A DNA stretch of 64,000 nt from the NCBI GenBank assembly GCA_964016105.1, contig CAXHEX010000004.1, positions 1-64,000 on the forward strand, read 5' to 3'. The stretch is from Ketobacter sp964016105. Its GTDB lineage: Bacteria; Pseudomonadota; Gammaproteobacteria; Pseudomonadales; Ketobacteraceae. The stretch's first letter is position 1; the number at the start of each line of letters is the position of its first letter. The translations under genes and the position numbers were made by a program. The notes beneath the pieces were generated by a model. The model was given only the letters and a program-made list of their open reading frames with translations. It was not told the origin of the DNA and made no database searches. Shown in pieces: positions 31,403-39,957 of this stretch.

Positions 31403-33108
31403 GGTTGTGGTATGGGGTCAAACACGCTGAGTTCAGCTTGGGATTTTTCATCCACAAGATGCTGTAGCAGAGTGATGTTGTCGGCGGCCTCCACGGCCTT
31501 GTCTTCCCGCCAGCGTTGAATTCTTGGGAAGCGAAGTGCGAGCTTGGATTTATGGCGGCTGGAAGGCGCGATGTTTTCAAAAGCCAATTCAAAAACCAGC
31601 TCCGGTTTAACTGAGCGCACCGGGCCAAATCGTTCCACGGTATTTTTTCGTATCCAGGCGTCTACCCGATTAATTTCTTTATCGGATAGACCGGAATAGG
31701 CTTTGGCAACCGGTACCAGTTCCTGATCCTGCCAAACCGCAAAAGTGTAGTCCGTATAGAGATTGGCTCGTCTCCCGGATCCTGGTTGGGCGTAAAGCAA
31801 AACGGCATCCACGGTGTAGGGATCTAGTTTATACTTCCACCAATCGCCTTTTTTTCTGCCCGCTCGGTAGGCAGATTGCTTGCTTTTAATCATTAAGCCT
31901 TCCACACCATATTGCCTTGCGATTAGCCGCTGTTGTTCCAGTTGATGCCAATGGTCAAACGCCACTAGTGGGGAGCAAAGGAAGTGTTGTGGTTGATCTG
32001 TGCGGGCGATAATGTCTTCAAGATAGCTACGGCGCTGTATCAAGGGCCGTTCTCGAATGTCGGTACTGTCTTTCTCCAGTAGATCATAAGCCATAAAAAT
32101 CGCTGGATAGCGGGAAATTGTTTTTGCTGATGGTTTTTTTCGCCCTAATCTTTTCTGTAAGTGAGCGAAGGATTGTGGCTTGCCATCCTGCCAACACAGA
32201 ATCTCGCCGTCCAGTACGGTGCCCTCCGGTAGCGCCTTTGCTGCGTCAATAAGTTCAGGAAACTGCTCAGAAATAATGTCTTCACCCCGTGACCATAAGT
32301 AGACACCGCTATGATGTTTCAGCAGTTGCCCACGTATACCATCCCATTTCCATTCCGCTATCCAGTTACTGGGGTCTTCCAGCTTGGTTTGCAAATAGGT
32401 GGGGTACGCTTTGGCATTAAGCTCTCTATCAAATTCCGCTTGTAGCGGGTAAGCCAAACAAAATGGGTAGGCCTTAGCGTTGTCGGAAGGTTTGGCGTCA
32501 GGATCCAGGGCTTCAGCAAAGAATGCTGCGCTGGGTTGCCATTTTCCAGTAAACCGGTGGGCTAATACAGTGGTGGGAATGGAGCTGACTTTGGCTAGGG
32601 CCTTGTAGACGGTGGCTTTAGCAACACCTACGCGAAAAGCGCCTGTGAGTATTTTGTTAAAAACGAAGCACCAGTTTGAGTCCACTTCTTGCCATAGGGC
32701 CTTAACCATTTCACTCTGCTGTGATTTATCCAGCGTCCGTAAGGGTAGTATTTGTTGCTCAATTAACTCGTGCAAAGATATGTCGATTAAGTCTGTGTTG
32801 ATTGGATCTGCACCTTGCAATTCTTTTTCAGAAGATGCTACTAGTAAGGCCACTGTTTCCGCTGTGTCGCCCACGCTGGCATAGCTTTGTTTGAATAGCC
32901 ACTCCGGTAAGCCTGTGTATTCTAACCCCCACTGTTGGAGGTCTCTGGAAGTAATAAAACGCTTAAATTTATTCCCCGTCAAAAATGCGGTGGCCCAGGC
33001 AGCGTCCGCGTTACTCGCGGATTCGTAGTATTGCACCAACGCATCGATCTTGTTATTGGTCAAGGTGGTGGAGTCGATGGCAAGAAACAATTCAACGAAT
33101 TGCTTCAT
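31399..33108 (-). CDS. ATP-dependent DNA ligase (ligase-associated repair type)
   Basis: A 569-residue ATP-dependent DNA ligase. An N-terminal DNA-binding domain (about 1-210) precedes the nucleotidyltransferase core with Lys254 in motif I EWKWDGIRG, the SRGEDI motif, TVLDGEIL (Glu302), EGLMIK and the DWWKYK motif V. A C-terminal OB domain follows (YSGLSDKEI onward). It overlaps both neighbours by 4 bp, with the exonuclease upstream and the helicase downstream, the gene order of LPD-type operons. This is a second, specialised ligase beside the cell's NAD-dependent LigA. Confidence 0.94.
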   Translation of the reverse strand: MKQFVELFLAIDSTTLTNNKIDALVQYYESASNADAAWATAFLTGNKFKRFITSRDLQQWGLEYTGLPEWLFKQSYASVGDTAETVALLVASSEKELQGADPINTDLIDISLHELIEQQILPLRTLDKSQQSEMVKALWQEVDSNWCFVFNKILTGAFRVGVAKATVYKALAKVSSIPTTVLAHRFTGKWQPSAAFFAEALDPDAKPSDNAKAYPFCLAYPLQAEFDRELNAKAYPTYLQTKLEDPSNWIAEWKWDGIRGQLLKHHSGVYLWSRGEDIISEQFPELIDAAKALPEGTVLDGEILCWQDGKPQSFAHLQKRLGRKKPSAKTISRYPAIFMAYDLLEKDSTDIRERPLIQRRSYLEDIIARTDQPQHFLCSPLVAFDHWHQLEQQRLIARQYGVEGLMIKSKQSAYRAGRKKGDWWKYKLDPYTVDAVLLYAQPGSGRRANLYTDYTFAVWQDQELVPVAKAYSGLSDKEINRVDAWIRKNTVERFGPVRSVKPELVFELAFENIAPSSRHKSKLALRFPRIQRWREDKAVEAADNITLLQHLVDEKSQAELSVFDPIPQP

Positions 33109-34124
33109 GGGGCTTTGTCCGTTTTGATATAGGGCAGAGCTGAGAGGCTGGCGGCAGAGGTTCCTGATTCGTTTAGAAATCGTGCCAAGGTTTCATGGTC
33201 GCCATGGGTGGCGTAAACCCGTTTGCATCCCGTTTCCTGTATGGTTTTGAGTAAACTTGGCCAGTCAGCGTGATCGGACATCACAAAGCCGCGGTGGTAG
33301 CCTTTTCGTCGGCGTGCTCCCCGAACCTGCATCCAGCCCGAGGCGAAACCAGTTGACACCTGTCTAAAGCGTTTCATCCAGGTAGATCGATGGGCCGATG
33401 GCGGTGCTACTACTAAGGCTTTACCATAATCGTGGTCTTTGGGTAAATTGGCGGTACTTAAAACCGGCAACATGTTCACCCCCTGTTGCCGATATATGTC
33501 GTAAAGTGGCAAAACCGCGCCATGGGCATAGACCGGTTGATCTGTAAAATTATTCAACTCCGCCAGCAGGCGTTGTACTTTTCCCAACGCGTAGCAGAAC
33601 AAGATTGACGTTACGTTTTGCTCCCTGTTGTTTGCCCACCAATGAAATACTTCTCGCGCGGTATCAGCACCGGGTTGCCAGCGATAAATAGGGTTAGCAA
33701 AGGTAGCTTCTGTTATAAACACATCACAGGGCACCACTTCGAACGGTTCAGTGGTGGGGTCGTAACATCGCTTGTAGTCACCGGACACCACCCATACTTC
33801 ATTGTTCACTTCCACTCGTATCTGAGCTGAACCCCGGATATGTCCTGCTGCATGGAGGCTCACCCGGGCATCGTTGAGTTTCACTGACTCACCGTAGGCT
33901 AACGAAGTTAAGTTGATATCCAAACCTAATCGATGCCGTAGCAACGGTTCAGAGTTACGACTACACCAATAGTGCGCCATACCGGGTCTGGCATGATCGC
34001 TGTGGCCGTGACTGATGATGGCTTTTGCAACGGGGCGGGTGGGGTCAATATAAAAATCCCCTTGGGGGCAGTAGAGACCACTGGGGCTATTTACAAGCAC
34101 CTGGTGAGTTTGTCTGCTCATCAT
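33105..34124 (-). CDS. Ligase-associated DNA damage response exonuclease
   Basis: A 339-residue metallo-beta-lactamase/beta-CASP-type nuclease related to Artemis/SNM1 and CPSF73. The zinc motif HGHSDHA is at 39-45, followed by the conserved Asp in WVVSGDYKR, TEATFANPIYRW and MSDHADWPSL. It is the first gene of the four-gene repair operon and shares a 4-bp overlap with the ligase gene. Expected role: trimming DNA ends before sealing. No clear LexA box was found upstream. Confidence 0.92.
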   Translation of the reverse strand: MMSRQTHQVLVNSPSGLYCPQGDFYIDPTRPVAKAIISHGHSDHARPGMAHYWCSRNSEPLLRHRLGLDINLTSLAYGESVKLNDARVSLHAAGHIRGSAQIRVEVNNEVWVVSGDYKRCYDPTTEPFEVVPCDVFITEATFANPIYRWQPGADTAREVFHWWANNREQNVTSILFCYALGKVQRLLAELNNFTDQPVYAHGAVLPLYDIYRQQGVNMLPVLSTANLPKDHDYGKALVVAPPSAHRSTWMKRFRQVSTGFASGWMQVRGARRRKGYHRGFVMSDHADWPSLLKTIQETGCKRVYATHGDHETLARFLNESGTSAASLSALPYIKTDKAP

Positions 34125-34237
34125 GGTTTTCTTTCAAATCCGAATCCGTTAACCGGGCAGTTAACATAGCTTTTTTACAACTATCGTTGGTTCCTGTTGC
34201 TTCAGCAACCGATAATTGGCTCAGTCTAGGTTGCCTG

Positions 34238-34930
34238 TTAATCAGAGGCGATGGATTGGGTAATCAGGTTCAGGCTGTTTAGCAACCATTGGTCACGATC
34301 AATATTCTCTTTCTCGAAAATATAACTGGCTCCTTTGTCCTGTAGCATGATGAGTCCGTGGAGGCTGCCCCTGAGGTACATTGCCATACCCATGGGGTCC
34401 AAATTCGTATTTATTTTAATGGTGCCGTCGTCCAAGCCCTTTTGTACGCAGGAGCACATCAGATTCATCACATTACATTCTTTTTCTGATAAGTCTTGTT
34501 TTGAAGGAGTAAGAATGGCCTCACTTTGGTTTTCAGTACTGGCTAAACCCGAGGATAGGGTTAAGATGCGAAAATGGTTGGTGTCTTTTAAATAGAAGTC
34601 CAGGTAGGCGCGGCCTATTTGTTTGATTTTATCCAATCCAGTACTGGCGGTTGCGCTGTAGTCAGACATGCGTTGGAAAAGCGTTGCCGAGGCCCGTGAA
34701 CACAGAGCAGAGTGTATATCCTCTTTATCTTTAAAGTACACGTAGAGTAGGGCACGGCTTAGCCCCGCGCTTTTGGCAATGGCCCCCATGGGGGTTTTGT
34801 CGAAACGCTCTTGCAGAAAAGCCTGCTCAGCCGCATCAAGGATGGCTTCTCTGCGTGCTTGCTTTTCGTTTTCGTTGCGTGAACGTGGCCCAACCAAACT
34901 GTAATACCTCTTTGACATGATTATTGACAT
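34238..34930 (-). CDS. TetR/AcrR family transcriptional regulator
   Basis: A 230-residue regulator with an N-terminal helix-turn-helix (AILDAAEQAF to GAIAKSAGLSRALLYVYFKDKED). It is divergently encoded from the RND efflux pair, and inverted TGACA/TGTCA half-sites in the 60-bp gap overlap the efflux promoter, so it very probably represses the pump and itself. The ATG at 34930 lies within the operator; a second ATG at 34918 is equally likely, and neither has a clear ribosome-binding site. Confidence 0.9.
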   Translation of the reverse strand: MSIIMSKRYYSLVGPRSRNENEKQARREAILDAAEQAFLQERFDKTPMGAIAKSAGLSRALLYVYFKDKEDIHSALCSRASATLFQRMSDYSATASTGLDKIKQIGRAYLDFYLKDTNHFRILTLSSGLASTENQSEAILTPSKQDLSEKECNVMNLMCSCVQKGLDDGTIKINTNLDPMGMAMYLRGSLHGLIMLQDKGASYIFEKENIDRDQWLLNSLNLITQSIASD

Positions 34931-34978
34931 TCTGGCATTTATTTACATAATGTCAATAAGTGACAGGGTGTCAATAGG
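34921..34978 (+). promoter_or_regulatory. RND efflux promoter overlapped by TetR-type operator
   Basis: A near-consensus sigma-70 promoter, TTGACA (34924-34929), 16 bases, CATAAT (34946-34951), precedes the adaptor gene. TTATTGACAT (34921-34930) is perfectly inverted as ATGTCAATAA (34950-34959). A tighter TGACA-GGG-TGTCA pair follows at 34961-34973. The half-sites cover both promoter boxes, fitting repression by the divergent TetR protein. Confidence 0.65.
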
Positions 34979-34990
34979 TGGAGGCCTAGA

Positions 34991-36070
34991 GTGAGATTCA
35001 AATTCAGCGGTGCGTTAATGGTGATGGCGCTTGTGTATTCCAGCCCAGGGCATGCAGAGGAGCCGACCGAGAAAGTGGCATCAAAAGCCATACCGGTCAA
35101 GGTGATGGCGGTAACCCCCAAACAAGTGTTTGAAACCCGTGTATTTACGGGTACCACGCGGCCTGTGAATCGCGCCGTGGTGCGGTCTCAGATTTCCGGT
35201 AGAGTGGCACAAATGCCAGCCAGACTGGGGCAAAGGGTAAAACAGGGCGATTTACTGCTGGAGCTGTATAACCCCGAAGCGGTACCCGCCGTAGCGGCGG
35301 CAGAGCGGCGTTGGCGCCAGGCGGAATCCCAGCTAAGTCAGCGCCAGAGAGATTTTCAGCGGTTAAAGTTGTTGCTGAAAAAGGGCACCGCCAGTGAACA
35401 GGAATTTGAGCAGTCCCAAACCGCTTTGGAAACCGCCACAGATGCCAGCTTGGCAGCGAAGAGTGAATACCTCAGCGCACGTCAGTTGGATGAAGAAAGA
35501 AAAATAGCGGCTCCATTTGACGGTGTGGTAACTGCCATCGACACCGACGTGGGAGAAGTGGTGTCGCCAGGCCAGAGTCTGATTCGAGTGGCGGACCCAA
35601 CCCGGGTGGAGCTTGAGTTAGTGGTTGGTCAGACTCTTGCTCAAAGTCTCAAGCCCGGTGACCCGGTGGAAGTCACATTGCCATTGCTGTCACCTTATCA
35701 GGAGGGCAACGGCATTGTCACCGCCACGGTGGCGGAAGTGAGTCCTTTTCGTGAACGCCGGGCACTACCCACGGTGCGTATCCGTTTTCCCGACCATGAT
35801 ATTCAGCCAGGGGTTGCCGCCAGCGCCCATTTCAAATTTGCCCGAGGTGAAGCCTACCATGTGCCCATAGGTGCGCTGGTGAGCAATGGTGAAGGGGCGG
35901 TGTTGTATCGGGTGGATGATAATAACAAAGCCTGGCAGGTGCCGGTTCAAATTAAAACCATAGATCAATCGTTTGCCGCCATCGATGGACAGATAGAGAA
36001 AGGGGATCGCGTTGTGATCTCTGGAAGTCACCGCTTATTTGATGGCGCAACCGTTGGTGCGTTGCCATGA
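34991..36070 (+). CDS. Efflux RND transporter periplasmic adaptor subunit
   Basis: A 359-residue membrane-fusion protein with an N-terminal signal sequence (about 1-22, ending GHA). The lipoyl halves are VRSQISGRVAQMPARLGQRVKQGDLL and KIAAPFDGVVTAIDTDVGEVVSPGQ-like segments around an alpha-helical hairpin (about 95-155), followed by beta-barrel and membrane-proximal domains. It starts at GTG 34991 with GGTGGAGG 6 bases upstream. It overlaps the permease gene by 4 bp (ATGA). No outer-membrane factor gene is adjacent, so the pump must borrow one. Confidence 0.92.
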   Translation: MRFKFSGALMVMALVYSSPGHAEEPTEKVASKAIPVKVMAVTPKQVFETRVFTGTTRPVNRAVVRSQISGRVAQMPARLGQRVKQGDLLLELYNPEAVPAVAAAERRWRQAESQLSQRQRDFQRLKLLLKKGTASEQEFEQSQTALETATDASLAAKSEYLSARQLDEERKIAAPFDGVVTAIDTDVGEVVSPGQSLIRVADPTRVELELVVGQTLAQSLKPGDPVEVTLPLLSPYQEGNGIVTATVAEVSPFRERRALPTVRIRFPDHDIQPGVAASAHFKFARGEAYHVPIGALVSNGEGAVLYRVDDNNKAWQVPVQIKTIDQSFAAIDGQIEKGDRVVISGSHRLFDGATVGALP

Positions 36071-39000
36071 GATTGTTTCCCCTACTTAGACATTATCAAC
36101 GTTTGGCCTATGCCTTAACGGCGATGTTGTTGCTGGTGGGGCTGGCTTCCTGGCTCACCATGGCGCGTCAGGAAGATCCCAGTTTTCCCCAGCGAGCGGG
36201 CATGATTCAAGTGCTGTTTCCCGGTGCCACTGCAACACAGATAGAAAAGCTCATTACTGAACCATTGGAAGAGCAATTGGCTGAGGTGGAAGAGCTGTAT
36301 CGGATTCAATCCGTATCCCGCGACGATGTGGCGCTGGCCATATTGCAGTTGAAGGATCGCATTTATGATACCGATGCCGCGTGGGACAGAGTTCGTCGCG
36401 CCATGGAAAAGGCAGAGCGGGATTTTCCCCAGGGAGTGGTTGAGTTTAAATTGGATGATCAGCGTGTTGAGATACCCGCCGCCATTATCAGCGTGATGGG
36501 TGGTAGCGATGTGGTTGACCTGGCAGAGCAAGCGGAAAAACTCAAGAAACAATTACTCACCGTGACCGGTGTTTCGCGCATCGAGGTTGTGGGTGATCCA
36601 GACAAAGAACTGCGTATTAAGCTGGACAACAACATGCTGAATCGTCTGGGCATTAATCGCAATCATGTGGTCGCAGCGATTGAAAGCCATAATCAGATTA
36701 TTCCAGGGGGATTGATTCGGGTTGGGGATCACGGTTTGCGGATTGTGAGCGGATCTGATTTGCAAGAGCGTGCAGCATTTCTTGGGGTGCCTGTCTCACT
36801 TCCCAACGGTCAGATTATTCCTCTCCATGCATTGGCAGATATTGATATTGTGCCCAAGCGACCCATGTCGGCTCAATCATTTCATAATGGTGAGCGGGCA
36901 GTGACTTTGGGTATTTTTCTCCAGCGTGGTCAGGTGGATGCCATTTCTTTTGGCGAGCAGTTACGGGATCGTATGGCCCAAGTACGTTCCCAGTATCCCG
37001 GAGTCACCATTAAAGATGCCTTTTTTCAGCCGGATTATGTGGAGCGGCGGCTATCCAGTTTGCAAAAAAGCCTACTGGGTAGTGTCAGCATAATTGCCTT
37101 AATTGTGGTGTTGGCGTTGGGTATCCGTAATGGGTTGTTGGTTGCATCGGTATTGCCGGTGGTGGCGATTATTGCGTTGGCCATATACAACATTGGCGGT
37201 GGCGTATTGCATCAAATTGCGGTAATTGGTGTGGTGATTTCTCTGGGTATTTTAGTGGATAACGCCATCGTTATGGTGGAGTCTATTGAGCAGGGTTTGC
37301 AACAGGGTCAGGCGTCTAATGTGGCGGTTGAAAAGGCCGTGAGCCAAATGGCATTTCCGTTATTCACATCTACCGGCACTACGGTAGCCGCATTTATACC
37401 GCTGTTGTTAAGTAAGGGGGGCACTGGCGATTTTACCCGCGGCATACCCGTGATGATCATAATTTCCCTAGTGGTGAGCTATATTATTTCTGTTATGGTT
37501 TTGCCTTTAGTGGCCCAAGGCATTGTGCGGGCGCGCCCGGAAAAGAAGCGCACTTTTGTGAGTGGGGTTGCGAATCTGTTGGTGGCGGTGAGTGGCCGTC
37601 ATGCTGGCAAAGCCTTTTTGGTGATCTTGCTTGCAATTGGAATCACTGTGTCTTTGTTTCCCGCTTTAAAGTTAGAGTTTTTTCCATCAGCTGATCGTAA
37701 TCAGATTATCGTGGACATGACTCTGCCGGGGGATGCCACTATGGAGCGAACCTTAGCCCTCAGCACTGAGCTTGAGCAGGCGCTCATGGCTCGGGATGAC
37801 GTGGGCGACGTGTTTCGTTCCGTGGGTATGACCGGATTCCGGTTCTATTACAATCTTGATAGCGTGCCTGACGCCACTAACATCGCACGGTTAATGGTAA
37901 ATACCAATAGTCTGGAAGCAAACCAGGACATCATTGAATGGGTAAAGCATGAGATGCAGCCGCGCTTTCTAGAAACCACGCTAGTGGCCAAGCGCTTGGG
38001 CCAAGGTCCGCCCATTTTAGCACCAGTGGAAGTTCGCCTGCTGGGAGAAGACCAGGCAAAATTATTCCAGGCTGCCAATCAAATAATGTCGGTACTGCAA
38101 AGCACCCCTGGTACTCACATGGTGAGATCAGATATAGATACGGGAATCGCGGAACTATCCGTTAATGTGGAAAAAACCATTGCCCAGCAATTAGGTGTGG
38201 GGCTTGATCAAGTGGCCACGGCTTTGTTTGGTCAGTCTCGTGGTCTAAGTGGGGGCGAATTCCGCTACAGCGACGATCCGATCCCCATTCGCATTGGCTC
38301 GGATGAAAGCGATCGAACCACAGCGCAACAACTGCGTAGTTTGTATGTGTACAATGATCAGGGTGATCCTGTGCCGTTGGAAGCCGTTGCTGCAATCGAA
38401 ACCGGTTGGAGCCCCGCGGTTATTCATCATCACAATGGCCGACGTGCTGTAACCGTACTCAGCGAGTTGATGCCTGGCGCGGCGTACAATGAAATCGCGG
38501 CAAGCTTGGCAGCATCATTGGAAAAACAGCCGTTGCCCGATGGTGTGATATTGGATGCTGGTGGTGACTCGGAGGAATCTTCAAAAGCCAATAGTGCGAT
38601 TTTAAAAACCGCTCCTTTGGGAATTATGTTGCTGCTTATTTTTATGTTGATTCAATTCAACAGTTTTCGTCGTTTGGGGATAATTTTGATGACCATACCG
38701 TTGGCGGCAGTGGGCATTGTTCCAGGCTTGGTGGTTAGCGGTGAACCTTTTGGTTTTCAGTCGCTGTTGGGTGTTATCGCTTTGGTTGGCATCGTTGTAA
38801 ACAACGCCATTGTATTATTGGATTTGGTGGATTCCCTATTGGCCCAAGGGGCCAGTGTGGATCAAGCGGTGGCGCAGTCCATTGAACAACGCACTGCACC
38901 CATACTTTTGACCACAGCGACTACGGTAATGGGACTATTGCCTTTGGCTTTTTCCGGTTCAACGTTATGGCCACCATTGGCTTGGGCCATAATATCCGGT

Positions 39001-39078
39001 CTGTTGATGTCCACATTATTAACACTGGTGTTGGTGCCAATATTATGTCGAGTGCTTTTGAAGCCGAAACTAAGCTAA
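36067..39078 (+). CDS. Efflux RND transporter permease subunit
   Basis: A 1003-residue RND inner-membrane pump with the 12-helix, two-periplasmic-loop layout. The N-terminus is of the type LLRHYQRLAYALTAML. TM4 has GILVDNAIVMVESIEQGL and the second half GIVVNNAIVLLDLVDSLL. In AcrB the proton relay uses two Asp in TM4; here the corresponding ILVDNAIVMVE region carries a single Asp, as in many HAE/heavy-metal-like subfamilies, so the exact subclass is uncertain. It is translationally coupled to the adaptor gene. Confidence 0.93.
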   Translation: MRLFPLLRHYQRLAYALTAMLLLVGLASWLTMARQEDPSFPQRAGMIQVLFPGATATQIEKLITEPLEEQLAEVEELYRIQSVSRDDVALAILQLKDRIYDTDAAWDRVRRAMEKAERDFPQGVVEFKLDDQRVEIPAAIISVMGGSDVVDLAEQAEKLKKQLLTVTGVSRIEVVGDPDKELRIKLDNNMLNRLGINRNHVVAAIESHNQIIPGGLIRVGDHGLRIVSGSDLQERAAFLGVPVSLPNGQIIPLHALADIDIVPKRPMSAQSFHNGERAVTLGIFLQRGQVDAISFGEQLRDRMAQVRSQYPGVTIKDAFFQPDYVERRLSSLQKSLLGSVSIIALIVVLALGIRNGLLVASVLPVVAIIALAIYNIGGGVLHQIAVIGVVISLGILVDNAIVMVESIEQGLQQGQASNVAVEKAVSQMAFPLFTSTGTTVAAFIPLLLSKGGTGDFTRGIPVMIIISLVVSYIISVMVLPLVAQGIVRARPEKKRTFVSGVANLLVAVSGRHAGKAFLVILLAIGITVSLFPALKLEFFPSADRNQIIVDMTLPGDATMERTLALSTELEQALMARDDVGDVFRSVGMTGFRFYYNLDSVPDATNIARLMVNTNSLEANQDIIEWVKHEMQPRFLETTLVAKRLGQGPPILAPVEVRLLGEDQAKLFQAANQIMSVLQSTPGTHMVRSDIDTGIAELSVNVEKTIAQQLGVGLDQVATALFGQSRGLSGGEFRYSDDPIPIRIGSDESDRTTAQQLRSLYVYNDQGDPVPLEAVAAIETGWSPAVIHHHNGRRAVTVLSELMPGAAYNEIAASLAASLEKQPLPDGVILDAGGDSEESSKANSAILKTAPLGIMLLLIFMLIQFNSFRRLGIILMTIPLAAVGIVPGLVVSGEPFGFQSLLGVIALVGIVVNNAIVLLDLVDSLLAQGASVDQAVAQSIEQRTAPILLTTATTVMGLLPLAFSGSTLWPPLAWAIISGLLMSTLLTLVLVPILCRVLLKPKLS

Positions 39079-39082
39079 GGGT

Positions 39083-39340
39083 TTAAAGGTTTGTTTCAAC
39101 AGCTGCCTCTAGAGCCTCTTGCTTGCGTGACTCTTGTTTTCGAGTCTCTTGCTCTCGGGACTGGGAGCAATAGTCTGCTCTTTCTTTGGCGATAACCACT
39201 AACTCGTCCAAGAGTGCGCGGTAGTTGTCCACTTGATTGCGCATCAGGCCCTGTTGCTCAATGGTATTGAGCTTTTGTTGAACTGCGGCGTGGCGTTCGG
39301 CGAAGGTATTTAAGCCAAGTTGGAATTCAGTTTGGGTCAT
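39083..39340 (-). CDS. Small coiled-coil protein with pentapeptide repeats
   Basis: An 85-residue (or 90 from a start at 39355) charged, helical protein without signal peptide or membrane segment. It has heptad-like regions (AAVQQKLNTIEQQ) and a C-terminal run of three RxQE(T/S/A) units encoded by 15-bp repeats at 39113-39157. It ends 4 bp from the permease stop on the opposite strand. I do not recognise the family; gene status is supported by frame length and coding-like composition only. Confidence 0.5.
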   Translation of the reverse strand: MTQTEFQLGLNTFAERHAAVQQKLNTIEQQGLMRNQVDNYRALLDELVVIAKERADYCSQSREQETRKQESRKQEALEAAVETNL

Positions 39341-39355
39341 CTTATTCACTCTCAA

Positions 39356-39669
39356 GTTAAGGCCGATTGCATAGCAAGATGAAGTTTGCCCTGTTGCCAG
39401 GGTGTGGTGTTTTTTACCCTTATTACAGGAACATTACAATATCTAGAATTTGAGAAAATCAGGGTTTATGAGTTGTTTTTTGTACTGGGATGGTTGATGT
39501 GCGCAAAATAGTACGGGCGTGGGAACTGGGGCTTTCTGGATATATTACAAAAATGGTGCAATATCAGAATGTTGTGGGTGTCTATTGGGGCTCCCTCAGG
39601 GGCGCAATTGCCTGTATCAGAGTGTAACGGTTATGTGTCAAAGTGTATATTTTGCTCATTATTTAGCCT
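39356..39669. other. 314-bp intergenic region
   Basis: AT-rich, without a convincing reading frame, hairpin terminator or repeat. It lies downstream of the amphi-Trp gene and upstream of the small coiled-coil gene, both on the minus strand, so it should hold the promoter of the latter. A weak 5-bp stem at 39389-39402 followed by T-rich sequence is the only structure seen. Confidence 0.5.
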
Positions 39670-39957
39670 CTATTCGACCTTGGTCTTAGGTGAATTGACC
39701 ATCAATGGTTTGTTTTTCAATTGCCTGTCTTGAGACTGCCAGGCAATACGAATATCCACTCGATTCTGGCTGTCATCCTGTCTTGCGCTTACCTTTAGAG
39801 TGAGCAGGCCTTTAGGCTTGAGTTGGATTTCTCCTTCTTCATCGGAAAAAGTGAGCTCTCCCTTGGCAATACCTTTGGTAATAGCTTTAAGTAAGTCTTG
39901 CACGCTGTCTTTATCCTGCAGCGACTCGTGTTTAAAACTGGTTTTTTCCTGATTCAT
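39670..39957 (-). CDS. Amphi-Trp domain protein
   Basis: A 95-residue protein that is almost entirely one amphi-Trp domain. KTSFKHESLQDKDSVQDLL leads into LLKAITKGIAKGELTF, an acidic turn, LKPKGLLTLKVSARQ and the closing RIAWQ with the conserved Trp. Amphi-Trp proteins are known from the uncharacterised GAK gene system together with HprK-related and ATP-grasp enzymes, which are encoded upstream here. It is the last gene of that operon and overlaps the metallophosphoesterase gene by 4 bp. It could be the modified substrate or a carrier; this is inference. Confidence 0.88.
   Translation of the reverse strand: MNQEKTSFKHESLQDKDSVQDLLKAITKGIAKGELTFSDEEGEIQLKPKGLLTLKVSARQDDSQNRVDIRIAWQSQDRQLKNKPLMVNSPKTKVE

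Noticed and set aside
34125..34237. A LexA box upstream of the repair operon
   Set aside because: The closest match is CTGT followed after 8 bases by CAAC (34194-34209), not ACAG; it is better seen as a small GTTGC/GCAAC hairpin.
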